Assembly: GCF_001006305.1 (NCBI RefSeq)
Contig: NZ_LBHJ01000020.1
Location: 620,001-684,000 of the forward strand
Length of the DNA: 64,000 bases
Origin: Silvibacterium bohemicum
Lineage (GTDB): Bacteria; Acidobacteriota; Terriglobia; Terriglobales; Acidobacteriaceae
Direction of reading: 5' to 3'
The translations under genes were made by a program, and so were the position numbers. A model generated the notes under the pieces. That model saw nothing but the letters and a program-made list of their open reading frames with translations, was not told where the DNA came from and made no database searches. Positions within the stretch are counted from its first letter, which is position 1. Each line of letters starts with the position of its first letter. Shown here piece after piece: positions 36,373 to 45,785 of this stretch.

Positions 36373-38585
36373 CAGCTTCCCGGGTGATACTCACGCTCGA
36401 CGTGGCCTTTCAGATCGGCTGGGTAGAAGTAGACGTCGCGCAGATTGCCGGTGCTGTAGCGCTGCGCTTCGTCATCGAAATGGGTAGATGAGGGACGCCC
36501 GCTCTCGCCTCCTGCCGTAACTGCTCTCGCGCGCACTTTGGGTCCGAACTCGACGACAGCAACAAAGCTGTTACCGCTGGTTCCATACCACTTTTTTGTT
36601 CCGGGATAAGGACGCGCGCCGAAGGATGCCAGCGAGCCCCAGAGTGACGATGTAAATCCGACGGGAATACTCGGAACCGCATCGTTAAAGGGTTGAACGA
36701 TGTCTCCGTTGATGCGTTGGAATCGATTGATCTCGCCCCACGGCGTCTTCCATCTGCCAAAGTCGGAATCGAGCCTATCGATGGCCTTAGAGAGTGACAA
36801 GAGCAACTGGTTTGCCGGCATGCGCGTTGCGATGTATTCCTCTGCCGACATGCCCGCCTTCTTTGCGTCGCCGGCGGCAAAGCCGCGAATGTCCTCACCC
36901 CAGAAGACAGCAAGAGATGTAGGAACCGAGTCGACGCCCCAGCGGAAGTTCCACGCCCGCAACACTTCAATTGGAGCGGCGAGCTTCGCCTTCAGCGGAT
37001 CGGATGCCGGAGCTTCATCCCATGCCTTGAGGAGCGCCGGAATCGGCTTCTCGAACCATGGCAGGTAGCTGTCATAAGCGGCAGCGATCAGCGAGTCCAG
37101 AGTGAAATCTTTCTTGTCTTGCAGCACTCGAACGGCGTGCAGACCACGCGCCGTTTCCGTGCCGGTTTCTACATACGCTGGATAGTCTTCTTTGCGCAGG
37201 CTGCTCGTGCCCGACCCGGACCACGGCCAGTTATTGCTGTTGTAGAGCCAGCCGCTCTTAGGATTCAGCAGATGCGGCGATTCTTCAACCGTTAGCAATC
37301 CCTTCCAGTCCGTTTCGGGATTGCTGCCGTCGACGGGCTTTGTGAAATCGAAGCGCGTGTCCCGGCGTGGAATGAAGTTGCCGTGAAAGTAGGCGATATC
37401 GCCGTCGGAATCCGCGAATACCGTGTTGTTCGACGAGTTAGCCTGAATCTCCATCGTCTTCCGGTAAGACTTATAGTCGGTTGCTTTGGTGCGCAGAGAG
37501 GACTGGGTCAGCGCTTTGATAGGCAGATTCATGAGCTCGATGCTGACCCATTTGCCATTCTCTTCGCGAATGACCGGACCATGATGCGTTCGATAGACCG
37601 TGAACTTCTTCTCCGCCATGCCATGGTCTGTCTTATAGGGAACCGTAATCTCCGTCGCGATAACCGGACGCTCTTCACTGCCGTACTTATAAGAGAATCC
37701 ATCGCCTTTTTTCACGACGGATTCGAGATATTCATCGACGGCATCGACGCCGCTCGACGTGTGCATCCATCCGATACGATCATTGAATCCCTGATAGACG
37801 AAGAACTGGCCCCAGGTGACCGCGCCATAGGCGTGCAAGCCTTCTTCGCTGGTCATCTCGAGCTCCGAACGAAAGAAGAAAGAGGTGTGAGGATTGATGA
37901 GTAGCAGCGCGTGGTGCCTTAAAGTATTCGAAGGTGCGATGGCCATGCCGTTCGAGCCGGTGGGCTCGTCGGGTTCGCTGTCGTGAACGAAGGCTAATTG
38001 TTCCGTCTGCGCCGCGCTTGCATAAGCTTCGATAATTGGCGGCTTGCTGTAGAACGCCTCTAATTGTTTTAGATTGACGCGCTCGATGTCGCCGCCGATG
38101 CTGCCTTCAGTGAAAGATAGGGCCATCCACGGCTCAAAATGCTGGATAACTTTCGGCTTTACTTCGGGATGTTTATAGAGATAGAAATTCAATCCATCGG
38201 CAAAGGAGTTCATCAATGCTTTGAGCCACTCTGGGCTGGCCGCGTAATCCTTTTTGAGCACCACCGGATCGATGAACAGCTTCATGCGTAGATCCTGGTA
38301 GATTGCCGCTTCGCCTTCGGCCTCCGCGATCCGCCCCATCGCATTGAGATAATTCGTCTCGATGCGATTGAAATCGTCCTCGGCTTGCGCGTATTCCATG
38401 CCGAAGACCGCATCGGCATCTGACCTGCCGGAGATATGCGCGATGCCCCAATCGTCGCGGACAATGGTCACCCGTGCCGCCTCCTGCTCCCAACGCGTAA
38501 TTTCTGCATTCGTGCTTGCATGCAGCAGCGGAATCGAGAGCGTGAAGAAGAGAGCGAGTCTTGCTGCGGTCCGGCCCTTAGGCAT
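36372..38585 (-). CDS. Penicillin acylase family hydrolase (N-terminal nucleophile), exported
   Basis: 737 residues with a signal peptide (about 1-23). After a short alpha-chain region (VRDDWGIAHISGRSDADAVFG in type, about 42-62) the chain reaches TGSNGMAIAPS, where S211 follows a Gly. This fits the autocatalytic Gly-Ser cleavage site that exposes the Ser nucleophile in Ntn hydrolases of the penicillin/acyl-homoserine-lactone acylase family. The catalytic Asn and Arg of the beta chain should lie in SSNNTVFADSDGDIAYFHG (near 385) and further on. The substrate could be a beta-lactam, an acyl-homoserine lactone or another amide. It converges with the allophanate hydrolase gene and stands alone. 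Confidence 0.88.
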   Translation of the reverse strand: MPKGRTAARLALFFTLSIPLLHASTNAEITRWEQEAARVTIVRDDWGIAHISGRSDADAVFGMEYAQAEDDFNRIETNYLNAMGRIAEAEGEAAIYQDLRMKLFIDPVVLKKDYAASPEWLKALMNSFADGLNFYLYKHPEVKPKVIQHFEPWMALSFTEGSIGGDIERVNLKQLEAFYSKPPIIEAYASAAQTEQLAFVHDSEPDEPTGSNGMAIAPSNTLRHHALLLINPHTSFFFRSELEMTSEEGLHAYGAVTWGQFFVYQGFNDRIGWMHTSSGVDAVDEYLESVVKKGDGFSYKYGSEERPVIATEITVPYKTDHGMAEKKFTVYRTHHGPVIREENGKWVSIELMNLPIKALTQSSLRTKATDYKSYRKTMEIQANSSNNTVFADSDGDIAYFHGNFIPRRDTRFDFTKPVDGSNPETDWKGLLTVEESPHLLNPKSGWLYNSNNWPWSGSGTSSLRKEDYPAYVETGTETARGLHAVRVLQDKKDFTLDSLIAAAYDSYLPWFEKPIPALLKAWDEAPASDPLKAKLAAPIEVLRAWNFRWGVDSVPTSLAVFWGEDIRGFAAGDAKKAGMSAEEYIATRMPANQLLLSLSKAIDRLDSDFGRWKTPWGEINRFQRINGDIVQPFNDAVPSIPVGFTSSLWGSLASFGARPYPGTKKWYGTSGNSFVAVVEFGPKVRARAVTAGGESGRPSSTHFDDEAQRYSTGNLRDVYFYPADLKGHVEREYHPGS

Positions 38586-38714
38586 GATCAGGTTGTCTCC
38601 AGAAAAAATATGAGGGTGGTTCGATGAGGATCGGATTCAGTCCGATCAGTTTACCGTCATGACAGAAAAAGCTCGCTCCGGATTTCGCTTAGTTGCGGAG
38701 CGATGGCGTACCTC

Positions 38715-39875
38715 TTACATCTGCGGCAGCGGATATAAGCTGACCCTGCCCTCATCCAGGATCGCCATCCAGCGGCCGTCCGGAGAGAGTTCGCCTGCGC
38801 TCATGTAAGGCGTTCCCCGCTGTTCGAAAAGAAATTTCCGCGCATCCGGCTCAGCCACCACGAAGAAATTCGCGATGATGCAATCGGTGCAGCCGCCCAA
38901 CGCATACATCTCCATTCCAAACCGGCTCCCGTGCTCTGCAATGCCCGCAATCTTCCGGGGATAAAGTTCGCCGATGGAGGGAAGCTGAATACGCGATCCA
39001 TTGGGAGTAACGATCAGCATCTGCGCGTTGTGAAAAAAATTCTTGTCCTCGCGGGTAATGATCAGGTGCGTTGCGTCGAGAAAGCCGATGGGCTGCAGCG
39101 ATACCGGCTTCCCGGTCTCGCGATACGACCAGGGCGCGCCATCGGGCTCCAGAAACTTCGCATCCGGTGTCTGCACATCGATCTTCGTGCAGGAGTAAGG
39201 AGACTTGTCGGCGCAGCTGCTCCCCGCAATCCGCTCGTCGCCTGCCACCCAATCCGGAATCGCCCTGACTTCATCCGACGAATCGAGCGAGATGGTGTCG
39301 AGCAGACGCAGAGGGCCGGCCGTGTAGAACTCATATTTTCTGCCGTCGCTGGTGAGCAGAGGAATGGTGCGCCGGCGTGGAGTTGACCACAGACCTTTCG
39401 GAGTGGAGTCCAATTCGCCGGAGTCCGCCATCTGCAGCTTCTCATTCAGCAGCTCGAGCTTGTTGCCATCGCGCATGACAACGGTATGATCGGGGCCGGG
39501 AAATATGGCCAGGTCTTCGGTCAACGGCCAATCGTGGCTCGCGACCTTGATACCGGTGGTGGTATCGAAGACCAGGCCGCGCAGCATCGGCATTTCTTCC
39601 GCCGCGTGAAAAGTGCAGGGGGCGATGGTGGTGAACGCAACGAACAGGTGAGTCGCATCGAGCCAGAACAAGCGCGTGCCTGCCGTGTGCTGATGAAGGC
39701 ACAGTGCGGGACCGCCTCCACCGAATAGGCTTTTCGGAATTCCGAATCTATCAAGATAGATGACCAGCGGCTTGCCGGTTTTCTCCGCATGGAGCGCCGA
39801 TGAAGCGAATACGAACCCCGAGAGCAGCGTCAGCACTGCACACAGGCGAATCCAGCGGTGATTTCGGAGCATCAT
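38715..39875 (-). CDS. Secreted protein of unknown function
   Basis: 386 residues from ATG 39875 (ATG 39872 is also possible). A GTG at 39917 would add 14 residues in front of an ordinary signal peptide (LCAVLTLLSGFVFASSALHA). No catalytic motif is recognised. Repeated short blocks (HTVVMRDGNKLELLNEK, GTPYMSAGELSPDGRWMAILDEG in type) suggest a WD40/TolB-like beta-propeller, as in many acidobacterial secreted proteins. It contains several Cys (GCTDC, SCADKSPYSC) that could form disulphides. It is divergent from the ABC-2 exporter genes, with 191 bp between the starts; no functional link is evident. Confidence 0.7.
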   Translation of the reverse strand: MMLRNHRWIRLCAVLTLLSGFVFASSALHAEKTGKPLVIYLDRFGIPKSLFGGGGPALCLHQHTAGTRLFWLDATHLFVAFTTIAPCTFHAAEEMPMLRGLVFDTTTGIKVASHDWPLTEDLAIFPGPDHTVVMRDGNKLELLNEKLQMADSGELDSTPKGLWSTPRRRTIPLLTSDGRKYEFYTAGPLRLLDTISLDSSDEVRAIPDWVAGDERIAGSSCADKSPYSCTKIDVQTPDAKFLEPDGAPWSYRETGKPVSLQPIGFLDATHLIITREDKNFFHNAQMLIVTPNGSRIQLPSIGELYPRKIAGIAEHGSRFGMEMYALGGCTDCIIANFFVVAEPDARKFLFEQRGTPYMSAGELSPDGRWMAILDEGRVSLYPLPQM

Positions 39876-40066
39876 CGAAACCAGTATAGGAGGTCGGCGC
39901 CGAGCGCTGAACAACACTCAGCTTCATAGCCCTGGAGTGACATCTGTCACCTCCGATTGGTGACACACCCCACTGGGTTGGGCGGCTGATTGCGACGATT
40001 CTGTAATTGCCCGATCGGCTTCGCAGCGCGCCCTCTCCCGCGAAGAGCATCGGCAGGAGACCCACC

Positions 40067-41029
40067 ATGTCCGCAACCGCATTTGCTTCCGGCCTTCAGC
40101 AGGAGCCGCTCACACCGCCCTTCAAAGCTCGTCGAGGCGAGGTCATCGCCCGGCTGCACTCCGTCACCAAACGCTACGGCCAGACTACGGCGCTCGAAGA
40201 CCTGAACCTCAGCCTCCATCCCGGCGAAGTGGTTGCGCTGCTAGGGCCGAACGGCGCGGGCAAAACCACGGCGGTCCGTCTTCTGCTGGGGCTCACCGCG
40301 CCGACCAGCGGCAGCGTGCGCGTGATGGGACGCGATCCCCGCGATGCGGAAGCGCGCACCAGCATCGGCGCCATGCTGCAGGTCACGCGCATTCCGGAGA
40401 CGCTGAAGGTCCGCGAGCATATCGATCTCTTCCGCAGCTACTACCCGGCTCCGCTCTCCGCGGCAGAGATTGTTCACATCGCTCGCATCGAAGGCCTCGA
40501 GGACCGCTTGTTCGGCAAGCTCTCCGGCGGGCAAAAGCAGCGCGTACTCTTCGGACTGGCGCTGGCCGGCAATCCCGATCTCGTCTTTCTCGATGAGCCG
40601 ACTGTGGGTATGGACATCGAATCGCGCCGCGCATTGTGGGACCAGATACGCCTGCTCTCCGCGCAGGGCAAGACAGTTTTGCTCACCACGCACTATCTCG
40701 AAGAGGCCGACATGCTGGCCAGCCGCATCGTCGTCATCAACAAAGGCAGCATCATCGCGGAGGGCACACCCGCCGAGATCAAGCACCGCGTCGCCGGTCG
40801 GCGCATCCGCTGCATCACGCAGCTCGATGCGGCATTGCTGCTCCGCCTGCCTTCCGTCGTCAGCGTCGAGCGCGACCGCGAGGCCGTGTTGATCACCGCC
40901 GCTGAAGCCGAGCGCGTGGTGCGCGAGATGCTGCGCCTTGATGAGACGCTGCATGGGCTTGAAATCTCGGCGCCGGGACTCGAAGACGCCTTCTTAGCTC
41001 TCACTGGCTCGGACGCGGAAAAGAATTGA
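40067..41029 (+). CDS. ABC-2 type exporter ATP-binding protein
   Basis: 320 residues from ATG 40067, which follows AGGAGA at about 6 nt. A TTG at 40007 would extend the frame but has no ribosome site. Walker A is GPNGAGKTT, the signature LSGGQKQRV, Walker B LVFLDEPTVGMD, and the H-loop TTHYLEE. It is followed by a C-terminal regulatory extension typical of drug/antibiotic-exporter (DrrA-like) ATPases. The permease follows after 79 bp that contain a perfect hairpin, and a DesK/DesR-like two-component system follows that, making a four-gene unit of the kind that senses and exports membrane-active compounds. Confidence 0.9.
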   Translation: MSATAFASGLQQEPLTPPFKARRGEVIARLHSVTKRYGQTTALEDLNLSLHPGEVVALLGPNGAGKTTAVRLLLGLTAPTSGSVRVMGRDPRDAEARTSIGAMLQVTRIPETLKVREHIDLFRSYYPAPLSAAEIVHIARIEGLEDRLFGKLSGGQKQRVLFGLALAGNPDLVFLDEPTVGMDIESRRALWDQIRLLSAQGKTVLLTTHYLEEADMLASRIVVINKGSIIAEGTPAEIKHRVAGRRIRCITQLDAALLLRLPSVVSVERDREAVLITAAEAERVVREMLRLDETLHGLEISAPGLEDAFLALTGSDAEKN

Positions 41030-41036
41030 CGGGTGC

Positions 41037-41062
41037 CCCACATCTCGCGTTTGAGATGTGGG
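41037..41062. repeat. Perfect 10-bp hairpin between exporter ATPase and permease genes
   Basis: CCCACATCTC (41037-41046) pairs exactly with GAGATGTGGG (41053-41062) around GCGTTT. It starts 7 bp after the ATPase stop and ends 46 bp before the permease start. It has no following T-run, so it is not a normal terminator. It may be a processing or stability element in the mRNA, or one copy of a dispersed REP-like sequence; the lead GTGCCCCA resembles repeats I have seen in acidobacterial intergenic DNA (recollection only). Confidence 0.6.
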
Positions 41063-41108
41063 ATCGAGAACACCGCAACCAAACGAATTTGTAACTGAGG
41101 AGGATCTT

Positions 41109-41900
41109 ATGGCCACCGCCGCCGTCATCGCTGCACCCGCCCCGAAGCTGGGCTTTGCCTACTACGCCAATGTGCTTGGCAAAGAAACGCGCTACGAATT
41201 TCTTCGCATGCTGCGCCTGCGCGTCTTCTCGCTTTCCGTCGTTGGCTTCCCGGTGATGTTCTATATGCTCTTTGGAACCATCAACAGCCATACCGAATAT
41301 GCGCGTTATCTGCTGGCCAGCTACAGCTGCTTCGGCATGGTCGGCGCATCGCTCTTCGGACTCGGCGCGGGCATTGCGATGGAGCGCATGCAAGGCTGGC
41401 TGGAGTTGAAGCAGGCCAGCCCCATGCCGCGCTTCGCCTATCTGGCGGCCAAGACCATCTCCTGCGCCGCCTTCGCCATGGTCATCGTCTGCCTGCTCAC
41501 CGTCATCGGCCTCACCCTGGGCGGGGTACACATGACGGCCGTCGAGTTTCTCAAGCTTGCCGGCATCACGCTGGCTGGAGCCATTCCCTTCGCCAGCATG
41601 GGACTGCTGCTCTCCTTCCTCATGCCGCCGACCGCAGGCCCCGGCATCATCAACCTCATCTATCTGCCCATGTCCTTCGCTTCCGGTCTGTGGATGCCCA
41701 TCAACATCCTTCCCCGCTGGATGCAGCACGCCGCTCCGGCGCTGCCCACCTACCATTATGGTCAACTGGCTCTCAACATCTTCGGATATGCTCAGCCAGG
41801 TACTTCGATGTCCACTCATTGGGAGGCTCTGGTAGGCTTTACATGCCTGATGCTGGGCGCGGCGTGGCTTCTCTTCACTCGCAGCGAGGCCAAGGCGTAA
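41109..41900 (+). CDS. ABC-2 type exporter permease
   Basis: 263 residues from ATG 41109, with GAGGAGG 5 nt upstream (an upstream frame to 41058 has none). About six hydrophobic segments: near 35-55, 70-95, 115-140, 150-170, 180-200 and 230-255. The layout fits an ABC-2 permease, including SFLMPPTAGPGIINLIYLPMSFASGLWMPINILP in type, a conserved region ahead of the last helix. It pairs with the preceding ATPase to form a complete exporter. The substrate is unknown; linkage to a DesK/DesR-like system suggests a lipid-perturbing compound or antibiotic. Confidence 0.88.
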   Translation: MATAAVIAAPAPKLGFAYYANVLGKETRYEFLRMLRLRVFSLSVVGFPVMFYMLFGTINSHTEYARYLLASYSCFGMVGASLFGLGAGIAMERMQGWLELKQASPMPRFAYLAAKTISCAAFAMVIVCLLTVIGLTLGGVHMTAVEFLKLAGITLAGAIPFASMGLLLSFLMPPTAGPGIINLIYLPMSFASGLWMPINILPRWMQHAAPALPTYHYGQLALNIFGYAQPGTSMSTHWEALVGFTCLMLGAAWLLFTRSEAKA

Positions 41901-41986
41901 AGCGCTTCTGTGCCAGGCTCAACACGGCCACCCCTCGAAAGATGGCCGTTCGTTCCAGCCGCACGATAGCTAGAGATGCTTCGATC

Positions 41987-43123
41987 ATGAGAGCTAAGAC
42001 ACAAGCCGCAGGCCTCGGACTACCCAGGAAATGCCGTTCGTTTGACTGGTGGGATTTCGTCTGGCTCTTCTACTCCGTTTTTTTCTTTATCGAGCCGGTC
42101 TACCGCCACGACACGCGCTACTGGCTGCAGTTCGGCGGCGTCTATACCCTTTTTCTAGCAATTTACACGGGCGTCATCGTCCTCCACTCGCGCCGCATTC
42201 AATACCTCCTACTCGCCGCGCTGGAACTGCTTTCGATCTACTACTACCCGCATAACCAGGGCGCCAGCGGGATGTTCATTTACGTCTGCGCCTTTGTCCC
42301 CTTCGTCACGGAATCTCTCGCCATCTCGGTTTCGACCATCGTGTTCACCTGCGCCACGGTCCTGATTGAGTCCTTTATCCTGCACGTTTCGACTCTGACC
42401 TGGGCTTTCCCCGTCGGATTCAGCATCGTTGTTGGCTGCACCAACATCTTCATGGCGCAGCGAGTCAGGGCCAACGCCCGTCTGCAGATGGCGCAGGAAG
42501 AGATCGAGCAGTTGGCCAAGCTCGCCGAGCGCGAACGCATCGCACGCGACCTGCATGATGTGCTGGGACACACGCTCTCCGTCATCGTGCTCAAGTCTGA
42601 GCTGGCGGGACGGCTTTTCTCGCGCAATCCCGAGCGCGCCGCAGCCGAGATCGCCGATGTGGAGCACATCGCGCGTACGGCTCTGACAGAAGTACGTGAA
42701 GCCATCCGCGGCTATCGCACCGAAGGGTTGGCGGCGGAGATTCAGCGCGCTCACGGTGTGCTCGATGCCGCTGGCGTAACGTTGGTCTGCGAAGAAACTC
42801 CGCTCGCGCTCACACCCGCAGAAGAAAGCGTGCTCTCACTGGTGTTGCGCGAGGCGGTGACCAACATCGTGCGCCATGCGCAGGCCAGCCATTGCAACGT
42901 GCGCTTCGAAGAAAAGGATGGCCAGACGCTCTTAGTCGTCGAAGACGACGGACGCGGCGGGGTGAGGGAAGACGGCAACGGCATCCGCGGGATGCGTGAG
43001 CGCATCGAGGCGCTGGGCGGCCATTTTGCCGTGGATGCGCCGAATAAAGCCGGCACACGCCTCACCATTCAGATCCCTGCCACGCAAGTTCCCATTGGAG
43101 CCACGCAGCTGCACTCCGCATAA
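41987..43123 (+). CDS. DesK/LiaS-like sensor histidine kinase
   Basis: 378 residues from ATG 41987. An open frame extends upstream into the permease gene, but those residues are not membrane-like. Four to six membrane segments (about 20-170) carry no large extracytoplasmic domain, suggesting that the sensor reads the membrane itself. A HisKA_3 motif follows: ERERIARDLHDVLGHTLSV in type, with the phospho-accepting His in LHD (near 195), and an HATPase with REAVTNIVRHAQAS and GNGIRGMRER. The response regulator starts 3 bp after its stop. Together they probably control the exporter encoded just upstream. Confidence 0.9.
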   Translation: MRAKTQAAGLGLPRKCRSFDWWDFVWLFYSVFFFIEPVYRHDTRYWLQFGGVYTLFLAIYTGVIVLHSRRIQYLLLAALELLSIYYYPHNQGASGMFIYVCAFVPFVTESLAISVSTIVFTCATVLIESFILHVSTLTWAFPVGFSIVVGCTNIFMAQRVRANARLQMAQEEIEQLAKLAERERIARDLHDVLGHTLSVIVLKSELAGRLFSRNPERAAAEIADVEHIARTALTEVREAIRGYRTEGLAAEIQRAHGVLDAAGVTLVCEETPLALTPAEESVLSLVLREAVTNIVRHAQASHCNVRFEEKDGQTLLVVEDDGRGGVREDGNGIRGMRERIEALGGHFAVDAPNKAGTRLTIQIPATQVPIGATQLHSA

Positions 43124-43126
43124 CCT

Positions 43127-43741
43127 ATGCCTCAATCGATTCGCGTCATCGTTGCTGAAGATCAGGCCATGGTGCTGGGCGCACTTGCAGCCTTGCTCGA
43201 AACCGAGCCTGACATCTCCGTGTGCGACAGGGCCGCCAACGGCCGCCAAGCGCTCACCTCTGTCGCCAAGCACAAGCCGGATGTGCTGGTCACCGATATC
43301 GAGATGCCGGAAATGACCGGGCTCACTCTGGCCGCCGAAGTACGCGACCGCTATCCTCAGACCCGCGTGGTGATCCTTACCACCTTCGCGCGACCCGGAT
43401 ACCTGCGCCGCGCGCTCGATGCCGGAGCCAAGGGCTATCTTCTGAAGGACCGTCCGGCTGCGGAGCTTGCCGACGCCGTGCGGCGCGTCCATCAAGGCCT
43501 GCGCGTCGTCGATCCCGACCTCGCCGCCGAAGCCTGGGACAGCGGCCCCGATCCGCTCACCGAGCGCGAGCGACAAATTCTGTGGCGGGCGGGAGAGGGC
43601 AAATCCAGCCTCGACATCGCAGGCGAGCTGCACCTCTCCGAAGGGACGGTGCGCAACTATCTATCGGAAGCCATCAGCAAGCTGAGAGCGGCGAATCGCG
43701 TCGACGCGGCGCGGATCGCACGCTCCAAAGGCTGGCTGTAA
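43127..43741 (+). CDS. NarL/DesR-family response regulator
   Basis: 204 residues. Receiver domain at about 1-120 with the phospho-acceptor D57 in VLVTDIEMP and the switch residue in GYLLKDRP (K near 108). A LuxR-type HTH is at about 140-200 (LTERERQILWRAGEGKSS, LHLSEGTVRNYLSEAISKL in type). ATG 43127 comes 3 bp after the kinase stop, so translation is coupled. It is the cognate partner of the DesK-like kinase, and its target is probably the promoter of the exporter operon. Confidence 0.93.
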   Translation: MPQSIRVIVAEDQAMVLGALAALLETEPDISVCDRAANGRQALTSVAKHKPDVLVTDIEMPEMTGLTLAAEVRDRYPQTRVVILTTFARPGYLRRALDAGAKGYLLKDRPAAELADAVRRVHQGLRVVDPDLAAEAWDSGPDPLTERERQILWRAGEGKSSLDIAGELHLSEGTVRNYLSEAISKLRAANRVDAARIARSKGWL

Positions 43742-43904
43742 GATCCTGGCCACCGGAATTGGTACGCCGCATCGATTTGAGAAGTGGTGAGGCATTCGCT
43801 CCAGGAAACGTCGTCAATCGTTCCGAAGGATATCGATGGACGGATGGCAATACATCATTTATTCATAAATCCTGCATAGAGTTTCCACTCGGGGGAAAGA
43901 ACGA

Positions 43905-44138
43905 ATGGCCATCGAACTAGCTCAACTTGACGCATTGCAGCAAGCTTACAAAGCCGCGGTCGACGAATGGGTCGCCGCCATCCGCCAGGAAGAAGCTTTG
44001 GCTTCGGTCAACCATACTGTCGCGGAAGTCGACGAGTGGGAGAACGCAGGTTTTCGCGAAGAAGAGGCGAGAAAGAAAGCCAAGGCCGCCAAGCAGGCCT
44101 ACGAAGACATCCTGCGCGAAGAGTTCTTCAACTTCTAA
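43905..44138 (+). CDS. Small charged helical protein of unknown function
   Basis: 77 residues. The ATG follows GGGGGAAAG at 4 nt, a clear ribosome site. The sequence is almost entirely helical and strongly charged (VDEWVAAIRQEEAL, EEEARKKAKAAKQAYEDILREEFF in type), with heptad-like spacing suggesting a coiled coil. No known domain was recognised. It lies alone, 163 bp after the response regulator, before a small hairpin and a convergent MscS gene. The strong ribosome site and clean codon structure make it likely real. Confidence 0.65.
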   Translation: MAIELAQLDALQQAYKAAVDEWVAAIRQEEALASVNHTVAEVDEWENAGFREEEARKKAKAAKQAYEDILREEFFNF

Positions 44139-44172
44139 GCCACACCGGCCACTGATAACGGCGACTGATAAC

Positions 44173-44193
44173 GGCAGGCAGCCCCAACCTGCC
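44173..44193. terminator. Possible bidirectional terminator hairpin
   Basis: GGCAGG (44173-44178) pairs with CCTGCC (44188-44193) around a 9-nt loop, between the convergent small protein gene and the MscS gene. Just before it ACTGATAACGGC is repeated twice in tandem. No clear T-run follows on either strand, so the call is weak. Confidence 0.35.
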
Positions 44194-44260
44194 CGGATGT
44201 TCTCGCTAAGCTATCGCGAAAAGGCAACTCGTACCCGTACGTAGCCGTTGGCTTTACTTC

Positions 44261-45280
44261 TCACATTCCCTCGCCAGTGAAGGGATTCACCTCGTTGGCC
44301 TTGGCCGCTGTGGGATCGGCTTGTTTGATCGCCGTCTCGGCGACCTCGCGTGACGCGGCTCCTGCCGACTCGCCCATTCCTGCGGAGAAGACACGCAGCG
44401 GATCGCCGGGAAGCATGCCGTGTTCCGCCAGAGCGATGCGGATGCGCCGCTGCGTCTCACGCATGGCCGCCCATTGCTGATTGGCCTTGGTGCGCAGCTG
44501 CACTGGATAAATCACCTGCGATCCTTTGATCGCGTCCACACCCAGCAGTGTGGGATCGGCGAGAAACACATCCTTATAGGCGGGGTCGTTGCGGACCCCC
44601 ATCGCCACCTTCGTCAACAGCGCCATCACCTCATCGGGATTGGCCGAGAAGTCGACCGACACGTTGATTGTCGCCACCGAGTAGTCGCGAGTCAGGTTGG
44701 CCACGGTCGTGATCTGCGAATTGGGAATCACGTAGAGCGTGCCGTCGCCGTCGCGGACCTGAGTTTTGCGCAGCGACATGGCCTCGACCGTCCCGGAAAG
44801 CCCCGCCAGACGGACCACGTCGCCGATGTTGTACTGGTCTTCCATCAGAATCAGCATGCCGTTCAGGCAATCCTTCACGATGGTCTGCGCGGCCAGGCCC
44901 AGCGCCACGCCGGCAACGCCAGCCGAGGCCAGCAGCGGCTCCAGTTTGAAGCCGAGAAGTGGAAGGATTTCGAGCGCGGCCAGGAAGAAGATGACGCCGA
45001 TGCCGGTCGCCCGGATCACCGAAGTCAGGGTCCGCACCTGCGACAGGTGCCCGGCGCTGCCCGAATGGCGCTCGGCCACGCGGACCACGCGGTTAGTGAT
45101 CAGCTTCAGCACTCTCGCCAGCAGCCATGCCCCCACAGCCGTCACCACGATCTTCGGCAGCACGCTGCGGACGAACTCCCGCAGGTCGGTAATCCACTCC
45201 GTATTCAGGGAATCGAAAAAACCATGAGGGGAGAGCCAAAGCAGCACTTGCGTAACCTGATTCATCACGGCATTATCCAT
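44261..45280 (-). CDS. mscS: Small-conductance mechanosensitive channel (MscS family)
   Basis: 339 residues from ATG 45280 (AGGA 5 nt upstream). A longer frame to 45367 would overlap the divergent gene. Three hydrophobic helices lie at about 30-130, the last being the pore helix EPLLASAGVAGVALGLAAQTIVKD in type, rich in Gly/Ala packing residues. The cytoplasmic beta and alpha/beta vestibule follows (FLILMEDQYNIGDVV-like block, GTVEAMSLRKTQVRDGDG in type). It should open under membrane tension and protect against hypo-osmotic shock. The C-terminal tail is longer and less conserved. The divergent small secreted gene is 86 bp away. Confidence 0.92.
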   Translation of the reverse strand: MDNAVMNQVTQVLLWLSPHGFFDSLNTEWITDLREFVRSVLPKIVVTAVGAWLLARVLKLITNRVVRVAERHSGSAGHLSQVRTLTSVIRATGIGVIFFLAALEILPLLGFKLEPLLASAGVAGVALGLAAQTIVKDCLNGMLILMEDQYNIGDVVRLAGLSGTVEAMSLRKTQVRDGDGTLYVIPNSQITTVANLTRDYSVATINVSVDFSANPDEVMALLTKVAMGVRNDPAYKDVFLADPTLLGVDAIKGSQVIYPVQLRTKANQQWAAMRETQRRIRIALAEHGMLPGDPLRVFSAGMGESAGAASREVAETAIKQADPTAAKANEVNPFTGEGM

Positions 45281-45366
45281 CCTGTTCCTATAATCATCGC
45301 AGGCAATTCCGATCAATTGCTCAGCAGGAAAATTCCGATTGACGGGGCAGCCCAATTGGAGACCCA

Positions 45367-45780
45367 ATGCAAATCAAAGTAGCCGATCCGACTCTCGTTC
45401 TTGCCATCCTCCTGGCCGCTTTTGCCGCTGCATTCGTCTCCCCTCCGGCGGAAGCGCAATATCTCCAGCAGCTCCCCAACCAGCCGGCCCCGCAAGTGCA
45501 CCCCGTCGTGCCCGGTGGCGCGTCGCAATCGGGCACGACGGGGATCGATGACGATCCTATGGCTCACCACATGGCGACGCAGCTCGCCAAGAGCCGGAAC
45601 GCCCAGCGTCAGCAACAACTGGTCAGCGATACGGCAAAGTTACTGGAGCTGGCCAACGAGCTGAAAACCGAGGTCGATAAAAGCGGAAAAGATACCCTCT
45701 CCCTGGCCGTCGTGAAAAAGGCCGAGGAGATCGAAAAACTCGCCAAGTCGGTCCGAGATAAGATGCGCGACGCGCAATAG
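45367..45780 (+). CDS. Small secreted helical protein of unknown function
   Basis: 137 residues. ATG 45367 follows TTGGAGA at 5 nt. A signal peptide (about 1-30, ending PPAEAQ) precedes a Pro/Gln-rich linker and a strongly helical C-terminal half (about 68-137, AQRQQQLVSDTAKLLELANELKTE in type), probably a coiled coil. There are no cysteines and no recognised domain. It is followed by a hairpin with an 8-bp core and then, 181 bp on, by the DUF1501 gene. An exported structural or adaptor protein is one possibility. Confidence 0.75.
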   Translation: MQIKVADPTLVLAILLAAFAAAFVSPPAEAQYLQQLPNQPAPQVHPVVPGGASQSGTTGIDDDPMAHHMATQLAKSRNAQRQQQLVSDTAKLLELANELKTEVDKSGKDTLSLAVVKKAEEIEKLAKSVRDKMRDAQ

Positions 45781-45785
45781 GCTAT

